From IMG/VR virus record IMGVR_UViG_3300036652_000485, positions 1 through 27,950 of that record: DNA of 27,950 nucleotides; one strand, given 5' to 3'. Source of the stretch: a virus. Of the stretch, positions 1 to 5,391 are shown piece after piece. The notes beneath the pieces were generated by a model that searched no databases, was not told the DNA's origin, and worked only from the letters and a program-made list of their open reading frames with translations. Position 1 is the stretch's first letter; every line of letters begins with the position of its first letter. The translations under genes were made by a program, and so were the position numbers.

Positions 1-22
1 ACTCTAAAGGTGTCCGTCTCCA

Positions 23-51
23 GCCCCTCCTTCCCATGCGTGAGGAGGGGC
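23..51. promoter_or_regulatory. Inverted repeat covering a Shine-Dalgarno-like stretch
   Basis: A 9-bp perfect inverted repeat (23-31 with 43-51, loop of 11) pairs GCCCCTCCT with AGGAGGGGC. The right arm is the only purine-rich ribosome-binding-like stretch ahead of the ATG at 63, so a folded transcript would hide it. No T-run follows, which argues against an ordinary intrinsic terminator. Its function is inference only. Confidence 0.35.
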
Positions 52-146
52 CTAACTGGCCGATGCTGGTTGTTATCGGAGGATGCTTTGTCTTCTGGGC
101 CGGTGTGATCTGGGCTGGGTGTGCTGTGCTTTGGGGGCCGAGATAA
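36..146 (+). CDS. Small single-helix membrane protein (about 27-36 aa)
   Basis: A 36-codon reading frame runs from the ATG at 36. An internal ATG at 63 would give 27 residues. After a short charged start (MREEGPNWP) the rest is one hydrophobic segment rich in V, G, F, W and A, ending WGPR. The stop overlaps the next start as TAATG at 144-148, the spacing seen throughout this operon and the main reason to believe the frame. The start is uncertain: the ATG at 36 lacks a clear ribosome site, and the ATG at 63 has AGGAGGGG 12 nt upstream inside a hairpin. The function is unknown; a small inner-membrane early protein is likely if it is expressed. Confidence 0.35.
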   Translation: MREEGPNWPMLVVIGGCFVFWAGVIWAGCAVLWGPR

Positions 147-274
147 TGGGTCCGACAGCACCAAGACCAGCGGTCTACGCCTCGCGCCCAAGAGCGCGAC
201 ACCCCGCCCAGCCCCTCACGTCCAACGACGTTGAAACCCTTCTCGCCCAACGCAAGCTGGAGAAATCAGCATGA
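146..274 (+). CDS. Small hypothetical protein, 42 aa, upstream of ERF
   Basis: I chose the ATG at 146 because it overlaps the preceding stop (TAATG). The stop overlaps the ERF start as ATGA at 271-274, so the frame fits a translationally coupled chain. The first half is proline- and arginine-rich and is encoded by hairpin element B1 (174-199). The second half, SNDVETLLAQRKLEKSA, looks like an ordinary helical protein end. No family is recognised. The N-terminal half may be boundary-element sequence rather than selected protein. Confidence 0.45.
   Translation: MGPTAPRPAVYASRPRARHPAQPLTSNDVETLLAQRKLEKSA
174..199 (-). repeat. Hairpin boundary element B1
   Basis: The arm TCTACGCC is followed by stem TCGCGC/GCGCGA (182-187, 194-199) with loop CCAAGA. 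It lies in the first codons of the 42-aa gene ahead of ERF. In reverse complement it matches the 3'-end copies, including the GGCGTAGAC arm and CTCTTG loop. Confidence 0.7.
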
Positions 275-918
275 CCGACCGCGCCCTTACGCTCGTCTGG
301 GAAGGTGAGCGCGCACCGCTCGCCAAGGCCATCGTCGCCGCCCAGAAGGCCACCGAAAGCATCAAGAAAGCGGCCACCAATCCGGCCTTCAAGTCCAAAT
401 ACGCCGACTTGGCGCATGTTGTCGAAGGCGTCATCCCGGCCCTGAACGCGGCCGGCGTCGCGGTCCTCCAGTCCCCTTCCTACGACGGCGACATGGTGAG
501 CGTTTCCACGGTCCTGCTGCATGACAGCGGATCGTCCGTGACCAGCACCCTTTCCCTGCGCCCGTCCAAGACCGACCCCCAAGGGATCGGCTCAGCAATC
601 ACCTACGGACGCCGTTACGCCCTGCTGGCCATGACCGGCTCAGCCCCGGAAGACGACGACGGCAACGCCGCCTCAGGCCCGTCGCCCAAGCCCGAACCCA
701 AGCGCGCCGAAGTCCAGCCGCCGACGCTGAGCGAGCGCGCTGACCGTCTGGAGGCCACGCTCAAGTCGGTGAAGACCGCCGACGAGCTTCGCAAGGCTTA
801 CGAGCTGGGCGCGAAGCTGTGCGCCGACCTGGACGCCTCCGACCCTGAGCGCCTGGTGGACATCAACGCCATCTACGAAGCGCGCTTCAACCAACTCACT
901 GAGGCTCGCGCGGCATGA
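271..918 (+). CDS. erf: ERF family single-strand DNA annealing protein
   Basis: This 215-residue protein is a phage single-strand annealing recombinase of the ERF superfamily. It would pair complementary strands exposed by the exonuclease encoded next. The N-terminal domain shows the family hallmarks: NPAFKSKYADL at about 37-47, a basic helix before it, and DPQGIGSAITYGRRYAL at about 102-118 followed by an acidic EDDDGNAA end to the core. Residues beyond 135 form a charged, proline-rich linker and a helical tail, as in other ERF proteins. The ATG at 271 overlaps the stop of the preceding small gene, and the gene overlaps the exonuclease by 4 nt at 915-918. The pairing of annealase and exonuclease supports the call. 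Confidence 0.93.
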   Translation: MTDRALTLVWEGERAPLAKAIVAAQKATESIKKAATNPAFKSKYADLAHVVEGVIPALNAAGVAVLQSPSYDGDMVSVSTVLLHDSGSSVTSTLSLRPSKTDPQGIGSAITYGRRYALLAMTGSAPEDDDGNAASGPSPKPEPKRAEVQPPTLSERADRLEATLKSVKTADELRKAYELGAKLCADLDASDPERLVDINAIYEARFNQLTEARAA

Positions 919-1580
919 GCGGGGATCTGATCCAGGGTTCCGATGCTTGGCTCGCCTCGCGGGTCGGCAAGGTGACGGCTTCACGCATGGCCGACTTGAT
1001 GGCCCGCACGAAATCCGGGTGGGGCGCCAGCCGTGCGAACTACCTCGCCGAGCTTCTGTGCGAGCGGCTGACGGGCGTTCAAGGTGAGCGGTTCGTCAAC
1101 GCCGCCATGGCGCACGGAACGGCGACAGAGCCCTTTGCTCGCCAAGCCTACACCGACCGCACGGGCGTGGACGTGTTCGAGGTGGGATTCATCGACCATC
1201 CTGAAATCGCCATGAGCGGCGCGAGCCCAGACGGCTATGTCGGGCGAGACGGCTTGCTTGAAATCAAGTGCCCGAACACCGCGACCCATCTGGATACCCT
1301 CCTCAGCGGCGTCGTCCCTGAGAAATATGTCCTTCAGATGCACTGGCAGATGGCGTGCGCTGGCCGGGCATGGTGCGACTTCGTTTCCTATGATCCGCGA
1401 TGCCCCGAACACCTTCGCCTGTTCATGCGCCGCATCGAACGTGACACGTCCTTGGTCCTCCAACTTGAGGCCGAGGTATCAACCTTCCTGGCGGAACTCG
1501 ACGCGAAGATCGAGGCGCTGAACTCCCGGTATCTCGGCAAGGACACAGCGCGGGCTAATAACCCGCCTGTGGTTGCCTGA
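915..1580 (+). CDS. YqaJ-type (lambda exonuclease-like) viral recombinase
   Basis: This 221-residue nuclease of the PD-(D/E)XK superfamily would resect double-stranded ends to feed the ERF annealing protein. Visible motifs are the N-terminal GSDAWLASRVGKVTAS (about 8-23, the usual W..R.G..TAS start), an early acidic residue in GTATEP (E72), the catalytic pattern SPDG (D106) with LEIKCP (E116, K118), and the QMHWQM helix at 141-146. Length and motif order match phage YqaJ proteins. It overlaps its neighbours on both sides (915-918 and the base at 1580), so it is likely translated coupled with ERF. Confidence 0.93.
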   Translation: MSGDLIQGSDAWLASRVGKVTASRMADLMARTKSGWGASRANYLAELLCERLTGVQGERFVNAAMAHGTATEPFARQAYTDRTGVDVFEVGFIDHPEIAMSGASPDGYVGRDGLLEIKCPNTATHLDTLLSGVVPEKYVLQMHWQMACAGRAWCDFVSYDPRCPEHLRLFMRRIERDTSLVLQLEAEVSTFLAELDAKIEALNSRYLGKDTARANNPPVVA

Positions 1581-1909
1581 TGCTCCGCATCCCTGACAGC
1601 CACGTCGAACACGCCTTCGAAATCCTGAAGTCGCAGAAGCACGCCGCTGCGCGAGCAGGCTACGAGTTTGCCGAGAAGCACCTCAAGGTCGTCTTGGCGA
1701 AAGCGACACTCCAGGCCAACGGAAAGACGGTCGGCGAGCGTGAGGCAAGCGCTCTAGCCTCGCCCGAGTATGAGCGCGCTCTGGTCGCCTTCAAGTTGGT
1801 CGCTGAAAACTACCACAGCGAACGCGACCGCCGGGACGCCGCCTCAGCCATCATCGACGCGTGGCGCACTCAGCAAAGCGATATGCGGGCCATGGGGAAG
1901 GTTGGCTGA
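1580..1909 (+). CDS. Conserved phage protein of the recombination cluster, function unknown
   Basis: This is a 109-residue, mostly helical, charged protein with no cysteines. Notable segments are HVEHAFEILKSQKHAAARAGYEFAEKHLK (about 8-36) and a C-terminal helix SERDRRDAASAIIDAWRTQQSDM. Small proteins of this style often accompany YqaJ nucleases in phages, so an accessory role in recombination is possible, but I do not recognise a named family. Its start overlaps the exonuclease stop by one base, and its stop overlaps the next start as TGATG at 1907-1911. Confidence 0.75.
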   Translation: MLRIPDSHVEHAFEILKSQKHAAARAGYEFAEKHLKVVLAKATLQANGKTVGEREASALASPEYERALVAFKLVAENYHSERDRRDAASAIIDAWRTQQSDMRAMGKVG

Positions 1910-2109
1910 TGGACGCCATCGACAAGGGCCTGGCCGATTGCGGCGAGGGCATCCCGTACAAGGACCGGTCTAGCGGCGAGCGCGCCGCCTACGCGGCTTA
2001 TGCCGTCCTGCGGTGCTGCGGCTTGATCACGGCCGGCGACTGGCGCGTTCCCGAGCGCATCGGCCGCGTCGCTCAGGAAATGCTCGGGGATGAGGAGCGT
2101 GCAGCGTGA
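1909..2109 (+). CDS. Small hypothetical protein, 66 aa
   Basis: The ATG at 1909 is preferred over an in-frame upstream start because it overlaps the preceding stop (TGATG). The protein opens MDAIDKGLADCGEGIPYKD and contains YAAYAVLRCCGL and a helical end VPERIGRVAQEMLGDEE. No family is recognised. It ends in a GTGA overlap with the next gene at 2106-2109. Context places it in the recombination block. Confidence 0.65.
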   Translation: MDAIDKGLADCGEGIPYKDRSSGERAAYAAYAVLRCCGLITAGDWRVPERIGRVAQEMLGDEERAA

Positions 2110-2432
2110 GCTACGATGTTTGGCTTGAAGCGGACCTTGGCGGCAAAGAGCCGGTGTCCCTGCGGACCCTGGACGCCAACTACACCTGGAACATTTCGCC
2201 GATGATCACGGCGGCGGTGGGTCATACGCCGTCCGATTGGGATGGGGTTCTGGCGGCGCAAGTGGCCGAAATCACCTCCACAATCCTAAGCGCCTTCAAC
2301 GCCGATCCGGCGAAGTTTCGTGCGCTCAATCCAGACAACGGATGGGGCGACTTTGAGGGCGCCAGAGCCTTCATTCAGAAGATCAATGACGCCTGCCGTG
2401 ACGCGCCAGCCGCAATCATGAGGGTCGGTTGA
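2106..2432 (+). CDS. Conserved MSYDVWLE-type phage protein, function unknown
   Basis: This 108-residue protein starts with GTG in a GTGA overlap with the preceding stop. The opening MSYDVWLEADLGG, the central NYTWNISPM and the later NPDNGWGDFEGARAFI match the pattern of a small conserved protein seen in phages and actinobacterial genomes, as I recall it. No catalytic motif is evident. The stop is shared with the following HNH gene as TGATG at 2430-2434. Confidence 0.75.
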   Translation: MSYDVWLEADLGGKEPVSLRTLDANYTWNISPMITAAVGHTPSDWDGVLAAQVAEITSTILSAFNADPAKFRALNPDNGWGDFEGARAFIQKINDACRDAPAAIMRVG

Positions 2433-2908
2433 TGACCCTCCGCACCCCCGAACTCCGCGCCGCTCATGAACTCCTCAAGGCCCACCGCCGGGAGACGAAA
2501 CAACCGCGCGCCAAGCCGAAGGCGGAGAAGCACAAGAACGCCGACACGCGGGTCAAGGAGCCGGCTTATCTCGCCTGGCTACGCCGGCAACCTTGCGCGG
2601 TTGGCCCCGATGGTTGCTCAGGCCCCGTGGAGGCCGCCCACGTCCGTACGGCGAAGCGTGGCGATCCTCCGACAGGGCTTGGCCGGAAGCCGGATGATTG
2701 CCGCGCTACACCCCTTTGTCGTGGACATCATCGCGACGGACCAGACGCTCAGCACAAGTTCAACGAGCTGCGCTGGTGGGTCGGGCATGGGTTCGATCCG
2801 CACGTGGTCGCGGAAGAACACTACGCCCGCTTTCTGGCCGATGGCGCCCTTGAAGCGCCAGGCGTGAACCAGATTCAAGGGCTCCGTCGGAATAAGGAAA
2901 ATCCATGA
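2432..2908 (+). CDS. HNH-type nuclease of the Ref/DUF968-like group
   Basis: This 158-residue protein has a basic N-terminal third (residues 18-42) followed by a zinc-supported HNH fold. Cysteines stand at 55 and 62 in QPCAVGPDGCSG, AAH at 68-70, then GLGRKPDDCRATPLCRGHHRDG at about 82-103, with the paired histidines at 99-100. The spacing resembles the P1 Ref / DUF968 nucleases that cut in recombination intermediates, which suits its place after ERF and YqaJ. Assignment to that exact group is inference. I took the ATG at 2432 (TGATG overlap) over an upstream TTG. The last 20 codons contain hairpin element A1 and may be acquired tail sequence. Confidence 0.8.
   Translation: MTLRTPELRAAHELLKAHRRETKQPRAKPKAEKHKNADTRVKEPAYLAWLRRQPCAVGPDGCSGPVEAAHVRTAKRGDPPTGLGRKPDDCRATPLCRGHHRDGPDAQHKFNELRWWVGHGFDPHVVAEEHYARFLADGALEAPGVNQIQGLRRNKENP
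2842..2868 (+). repeat. Hairpin boundary element A1
   Basis: Stem TGGCGC/GCGCCA (2842-2847, 2855-2860) has loop CCTTGAA and outer arm GGCGTGAA. It lies in the last codons of the HNH nuclease gene. The loop and arm are identical to the reverse complement of B3, although the stem differs. Confidence 0.8.
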
Positions 2909-3201
2909 AACCGACTATCGCAGAAGCACGGCGGCATATTGCCGAACGTTTGGCGGAATATCGAGTGCCGGGAACCGTCAGCTACGGCGGTGTCATCGTC
3001 TCACCGGACAAGCTTGAAGCCCTCCTAGACGCCCTATCCCAGGCTGAGGGGGTGATTGAGCGAGCTCATGGCCTGACCGTCGTGAACAAGACGCCCCAGG
3101 GTTTCGTGAAATCCTACGCCCCAAACCTCGAAGCACTCGACGGCTTGCACGGCGACTGCGCCACCTTCCTCTCCTCTCTTAAGGGGCGTGCAAGTGATTG
3201 A
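2905..3201 (+). CDS. Hypothetical protein, 98 aa
   Basis: This helical 98-residue protein starts in an ATGA overlap with the HNH stop. Recognisable stretches are AEARRHIAERLAEYR and KLEALLDALSQAEGVIERA, the latter likely an amphipathic helix. No motif or family is recognised. Its final codons overlap the start region of the next gene, whose first bases (GTGATTGACCCGACAGAG) recur at 7950, so its C-terminus has been placed against a shared gene-start sequence. Confidence 0.65.
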   Translation: MKPTIAEARRHIAERLAEYRVPGTVSYGGVIVSPDKLEALLDALSQAEGVIERAHGLTVVNKTPQGFVKSYAPNLEALDGLHGDCATFLSSLKGRASD

Positions 3202-3210
3202 CCCGACAGA
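3191..3210 (+). repeat. Shared gene-start sequence, copy 1
   Basis: AAGTGATTGACCCGACAGAG recurs with one substitution at 7948-7967, each time covering a GTG start. The encoded start is IDPTE. Related CGACAG or TACGGAG stretches precede B1, B3 and B5. Confidence 0.7.
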
Positions 3211-3661
3211 GAAATCTACGCCTGTCGCTCCAAACGCGACACCCGGCCATCTCGACGCGCTTGCGCTCCAACATCACCTTGATTGGCTGGCCGCTCTGGA
3301 ATCGTCTTGGCGTGACGCGCGAGATTCGTCCGGTTACGCCGCGTCGTCGGCCTGGGCCATGCAGAACGGGCGCCAGCTTCTCAATGCTCACCGCCGGCTG
3401 CTTGGCTTCTACCTCGATATGGATGGCCCTGCTCGCATGGGCGTCCCCCGCGAGCCCACGTCAGGCATGTTGGACCGCGCAGTCGCCTTCGCCCTGAACG
3501 TCAAGATCAGCGGCGACTACGGCTGGAGCGCTTACATGCGGGACCTCTGGAAGACGATGCTGCAAGGCGTCCCGGTCCGTGATGGCCCTCTTGAGGGTCA
3601 CGGAACAGCCTCTCCGAGCAATGGTCCGACCCCTGAACTTAAGGGCCTTTCAGATGGATAG
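3194..3661 (+). CDS. Hypothetical protein, 155 aa, flanked by hairpin elements
   Basis: The GTG at 3194 is preferred over the GTG at 3188: GTGATTGACCCGACAGAG recurs with one difference at the GTG start at 7950, and AAGGGG lies 7 nt upstream. The N-terminus IDPTEKSTPVA and the C-terminus DGPLEGHGTASPSNGPTPELKG are encoded by the shared start and tail elements (B2 and A2). The core between them (about residues 20-130) looks like an independent helical protein containing LDWLAALESSWRDARDSS and LLNAHRRLLGFYLDM. Its function is unknown. It overlaps the next gene by 8 nt. Confidence 0.7.
   Translation: MIDPTEKSTPVAPNATPGHLDALALQHHLDWLAALESSWRDARDSSGYAASSAWAMQNGRQLLNAHRRLLGFYLDMDGPARMGVPREPTSGMLDRAVAFALNVKISGDYGWSAYMRDLWKTMLQGVPVRDGPLEGHGTASPSNGPTPELKGLSDG
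3215..3241 (-). repeat. Hairpin boundary element B2
   Basis: The arm TCTACGCC is followed by stem TGTCGC/GCGACA (3223-3228, 3236-3241) and loop TCCAAAC. It sits at the start of the 155-aa gene, where it encodes STPVAPNA. It shares its stem with B4. Confidence 0.8.
3583..3600 (+). repeat. Hairpin boundary element A2
   Basis: An 8-bp stem TGGCCCTC/GAGGGTCA encloses TT, with one G-T pair at the same place as in A4. It is followed by CGGAACAG, also as in A4. It lies near the end of the 155-aa gene. Confidence 0.75.
3599..3648 (+). repeat. Shared gene-tail sequence, copy 1
   Basis: CACGGAACAGC, then GGTCCGACCCCT and AAGGGCCT recur in the same order and near-equal spacing at 5044-5093. Both encode HGTA...S(N/S)GPTP. 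A partial third copy with GTCGGACCCCC lies at 4370-4380. Confidence 0.7.
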
Positions 3662-4418
3662 GGGGCCTACGGAGCTAGTCACGCCTGCGGCTTCAAGGGC
3701 CGCACACGCGAAGATCGCCGCGCTCTACGTCGAGACAGACGGCTGCTACTTCGGCCTGGAGGGTGTTGAGCCTTGGGATGAGCAGCGCGACGCCAGGCTG
3801 TATGACGGCCCGCATCCGGTGGTCGCGCACCCGCCCTGCCAGCGCTGGGGCCGCTTCTGGCACGGCTCGACGCGGAAGCCGCATCAATTCAAGCTTGGTG
3901 ACGACAAGGGATGCTTCAAGGCCGCGCTAGAGGCTGTGCGAGAATTTGGCGGTGTTCTGGAGCACCCGGCAGACAGCCAAGCGTGGCGCCATTTCGGCTT
4001 GAGCGCGCCCCGGCGCGAAGGTGGCTGGAAGCGAGCAGACTGGCCGCTGAACCAGGGTTGGACCTGCTACGTCGAGCAGGGCTTTTACGGCCACGCCTCG
4101 CGCAAGCCCACATGGCTCTACGCCGCCGGGGTTGACCTTCCTGACCTGACATGGGGCTGCGGTGAACAACGCATCCCCGAATGGATGATCGAACGCTACG
4201 GCTACGAGAAAGCCCGGCGGATCGGTGTTGTCGCCATGATCGGCGGCAAGGACAAGACCAGGAAGCGCAACGCCACGCCCGAACCGTTCCGGGACCTGCT
4301 GTTGTCGATAGCCCGGTCTGTGTCCGCCGATGGCGCCCTTGCGCCAGGCGTAGGCTTCTCCTCCGCTACGTCGGACCCCCTTAATCCTCCCCTTCCCAAC
4401 CTTCGGGGGGAAGGATGA
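3654..4418 (+). CDS. DNA cytosine methyltransferase-like phage protein
   Basis: This 254-residue protein carries HPPCQRWG at 59-66, which resembles the catalytic PPC motif of C5-cytosine methyltransferases, and LEHP at 102-105 in the place where ENV would be expected. ARLYDGPHPVVAHPPC reads like a strand leading into the PPC loop. No clear SAM-binding F.G.G motif is visible, so it may be a divergent or non-methylating relative. The ATG at 3654 has AAGGG 8 nt upstream and is preferred over the longer frame from 3579. Its ends hold elements B3 (residues 9-17) and A3 (225-235), and the last residues NPPLPNLRGEG come from a further palindrome at 4391-4414. Confidence 0.6.
   Translation: MDRGPTELVTPAASRAAHAKIAALYVETDGCYFGLEGVEPWDEQRDARLYDGPHPVVAHPPCQRWGRFWHGSTRKPHQFKLGDDKGCFKAALEAVREFGGVLEHPADSQAWRHFGLSAPRREGGWKRADWPLNQGWTCYVEQGFYGHASRKPTWLYAAGVDLPDLTWGCGEQRIPEWMIERYGYEKARRIGVVAMIGGKDKTRKRNATPEPFRDLLLSIARSVSADGALAPGVGFSSATSDPLNPPLPNLRGEG
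3678..3704 (-). repeat. Hairpin boundary element B3
   Basis: The arm GTCACGCC is followed by stem TGCGGC/GCCGCA (3686-3691, 3699-3704) and loop TTCAAGG. It lies in the first codons of the methyltransferase-like gene. Relative to B2 and B4, two stem pairs have changed on both sides. Confidence 0.8.
4331..4354 (+). repeat. Hairpin boundary element A3
   Basis: Stem TGGCGC/GCGCCA (4331-4336, 4341-4346) has loop CCTT and arm GGCGTAGG. It lies near the end of the methyltransferase-like gene, and a second palindrome, CCTTCCC/GGGAAGG, follows at 4391-4414. Confidence 0.8.
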
Positions 4419-4672
4419 TGCTGGAGCCGATGTCTATTGGTGGTCTCCGGCTTATCATTGTGCCGGAGCCAAAGCCGCCACACTGGTCAAAGCCTCGCTG
4501 TCCGACGAGCGTGCCGCCAGGGCGACGCCGCGCATGGAAGCGCTCTAATCCGCCCAGATTCCTGCGCCCTACCGTCTACCTTGAGCACGGCAAGATGCTG
4601 CGCACTAGCGACACCGTTTTCATGCGCGCCGCAGACTACTGGGCGCTCCAGCAAAGGCTATCTCGCCCATGA
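4415..4672 (+). CDS. Small basic hypothetical protein, 85 aa
   Basis: It starts ATGATG at 4415-4420, so either ATG could serve; GGAAGG is immediately upstream, which favours the second. The N-terminal half is proline- and arginine-rich. The C-terminal half, VYLEHGKMLRTSDTVFMRA ending LQQRLSRP, looks like a conserved small phage fold, but no family can be named. The stop overlaps the next start as ATGA at 4669-4672. It lies between elements A3 and B4, outside any inverted pair. Confidence 0.55.
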   Translation: MMLEPMSIGGLRLIIVPEPKPPHWSKPRCPTSVPPGRRRAWKRSNPPRFLRPTVYLEHGKMLRTSDTVFMRAADYWALQQRLSRP

Positions 4673-5103
4673 TCACCCCCACCACCGAACAGGAAGATTT
4701 AGGGGCCGACGTAGCGGCTCAAACGTCTACGCCTGTCGCTCAAACGCGACACACGCCAGGGCCGTGGCTCATGGCGGCGAGGCCGTCGAGCGTCGTTGGC
4801 TGGCCCATTGTCGCTCCTCCGAACGGGCGGGTGATTGCCGATCTCTACTATGTTGATAGGGATGGCCCTGCGGTCGAGATATTCAACCGCGAGTCCGCTG
4901 CGAATGGTCGCTTGATCGCCGCCGCGCCCGAGCTTCTAGAGGCGTGCATCGCCCTGCAAATGGAAGCGGCGGCGCGGGGCTTCGGACTTCGGATCGCTGA
5001 CGAAGCCATCGCCAAGGCCATGCTTGCCGATGGCGCTCCGCGTCACGGAACAGCGGCGGTGTCCAGCGGTCCGACCCCTCAATCTCTAAAGGCTCAACCA
5101 TGA
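4669..5103 (+). CDS. Conserved phage TPGPW...IAAAPELLEA protein, function unknown
   Basis: This 144-residue protein contains HTPGPWLMAARPSS (about residues 28-41) and NGRLIAAAPELLEACIALQ near residues 79-97. Together these mark a widespread family of small phage proteins that remains uncharacterised. The first 25 residues, including TPTTEQ and TSTPVAQT, are encoded partly by element B4. The last 25 (DGAPRHGTAAVSSGPTPQS) come from element A4 and the tail repeat. The conserved family core therefore lies exactly between the two hairpins. It overlaps the XRE gene by 4 nt. Confidence 0.78.
   Translation: MITPTTEQEDLGADVAAQTSTPVAQTRHTPGPWLMAARPSSVVGWPIVAPPNGRVIADLYYVDRDGPAVEIFNRESAANGRLIAAAPELLEACIALQMEAAARGFGLRIADEAIAKAMLADGAPRHGTAAVSSGPTPQSLKAQP
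4726..4751 (-). repeat. Hairpin boundary element B4
   Basis: The arm TCTACGCC is followed by stem TGTCGC/GCGACA (4734-4739, 4746-4751) and loop TCAAAC. It lies at the start of the TPGPW-family gene, where it encodes STPVAQT, directly before the conserved family core. Confidence 0.8.
5031..5045 (+). repeat. Hairpin boundary element A4
   Basis: Stem TGGCGC/GCGTCA (5031-5036, 5040-5045) has loop TCC and one G-T pair. It lies directly after the conserved core of the TPGPW-family gene. CGGAACAGC follows, as after A2. Confidence 0.75.
5044..5093 (+). repeat. Shared gene-tail sequence, copy 2
   Basis: This is the counterpart of 3599-3648 at the end of the TPGPW-family gene. It carries CACGGAACAGC, GGTCCGACCCCT and AAAGGCT, the last acting as ribosome-site sequence for the XRE gene. 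Confidence 0.7.
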
Positions 5104-5387
5104 CCTTCGGCGAGTGGCTGAAATCACAGCGCGAGGATCGCGGCATGTCGTTGCGGGACGTGGAGCGCGCCAGCGAGGGCGCGGTGTCCAATGCGCTAAT
5201 TTCTCAAATTGAGACGGGCAAAGTGAAGCGCCCGAGCCTTCACGCCTGCATCCAGATCGCGGCGGCCTTGGGGCTATCGGCAAGCGAGATGCTGGAACGC
5301 GCCGTCGCCGAAAGCCAGACCTCACCCGCCCCGGACTTCTGCCCCCATTGCGGCCAGATCATGCGGCCCGACCGGAAGGATTTCTGA
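5100..5387 (+). CDS. XRE-family helix-turn-helix transcription regulator
   Basis: This 95-residue regulator has a single HTH_XRE domain at about 4-66: FGEWLKSQREDRGMSLRDVE, then the recognition helix region SNALISQIETGKVKRPS and the closing helices IQIAAALGLSASEML. A short tail holds CPHCG at 81-85, one half of a possible zinc-binding site. Such proteins bind operator DNA as dimers and could act as an early-gene or lysogeny repressor, although its position inside the early operon also fits a modulator of its own transcript. No clear operator was located. Confidence 0.88.
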   Translation: MTFGEWLKSQREDRGMSLRDVERASEGAVSNALISQIETGKVKRPSLHACIQIAAALGLSASEMLERAVAESQTSPAPDFCPHCGQIMRPDRKDF

Positions 5388-5391
5388 TCCC

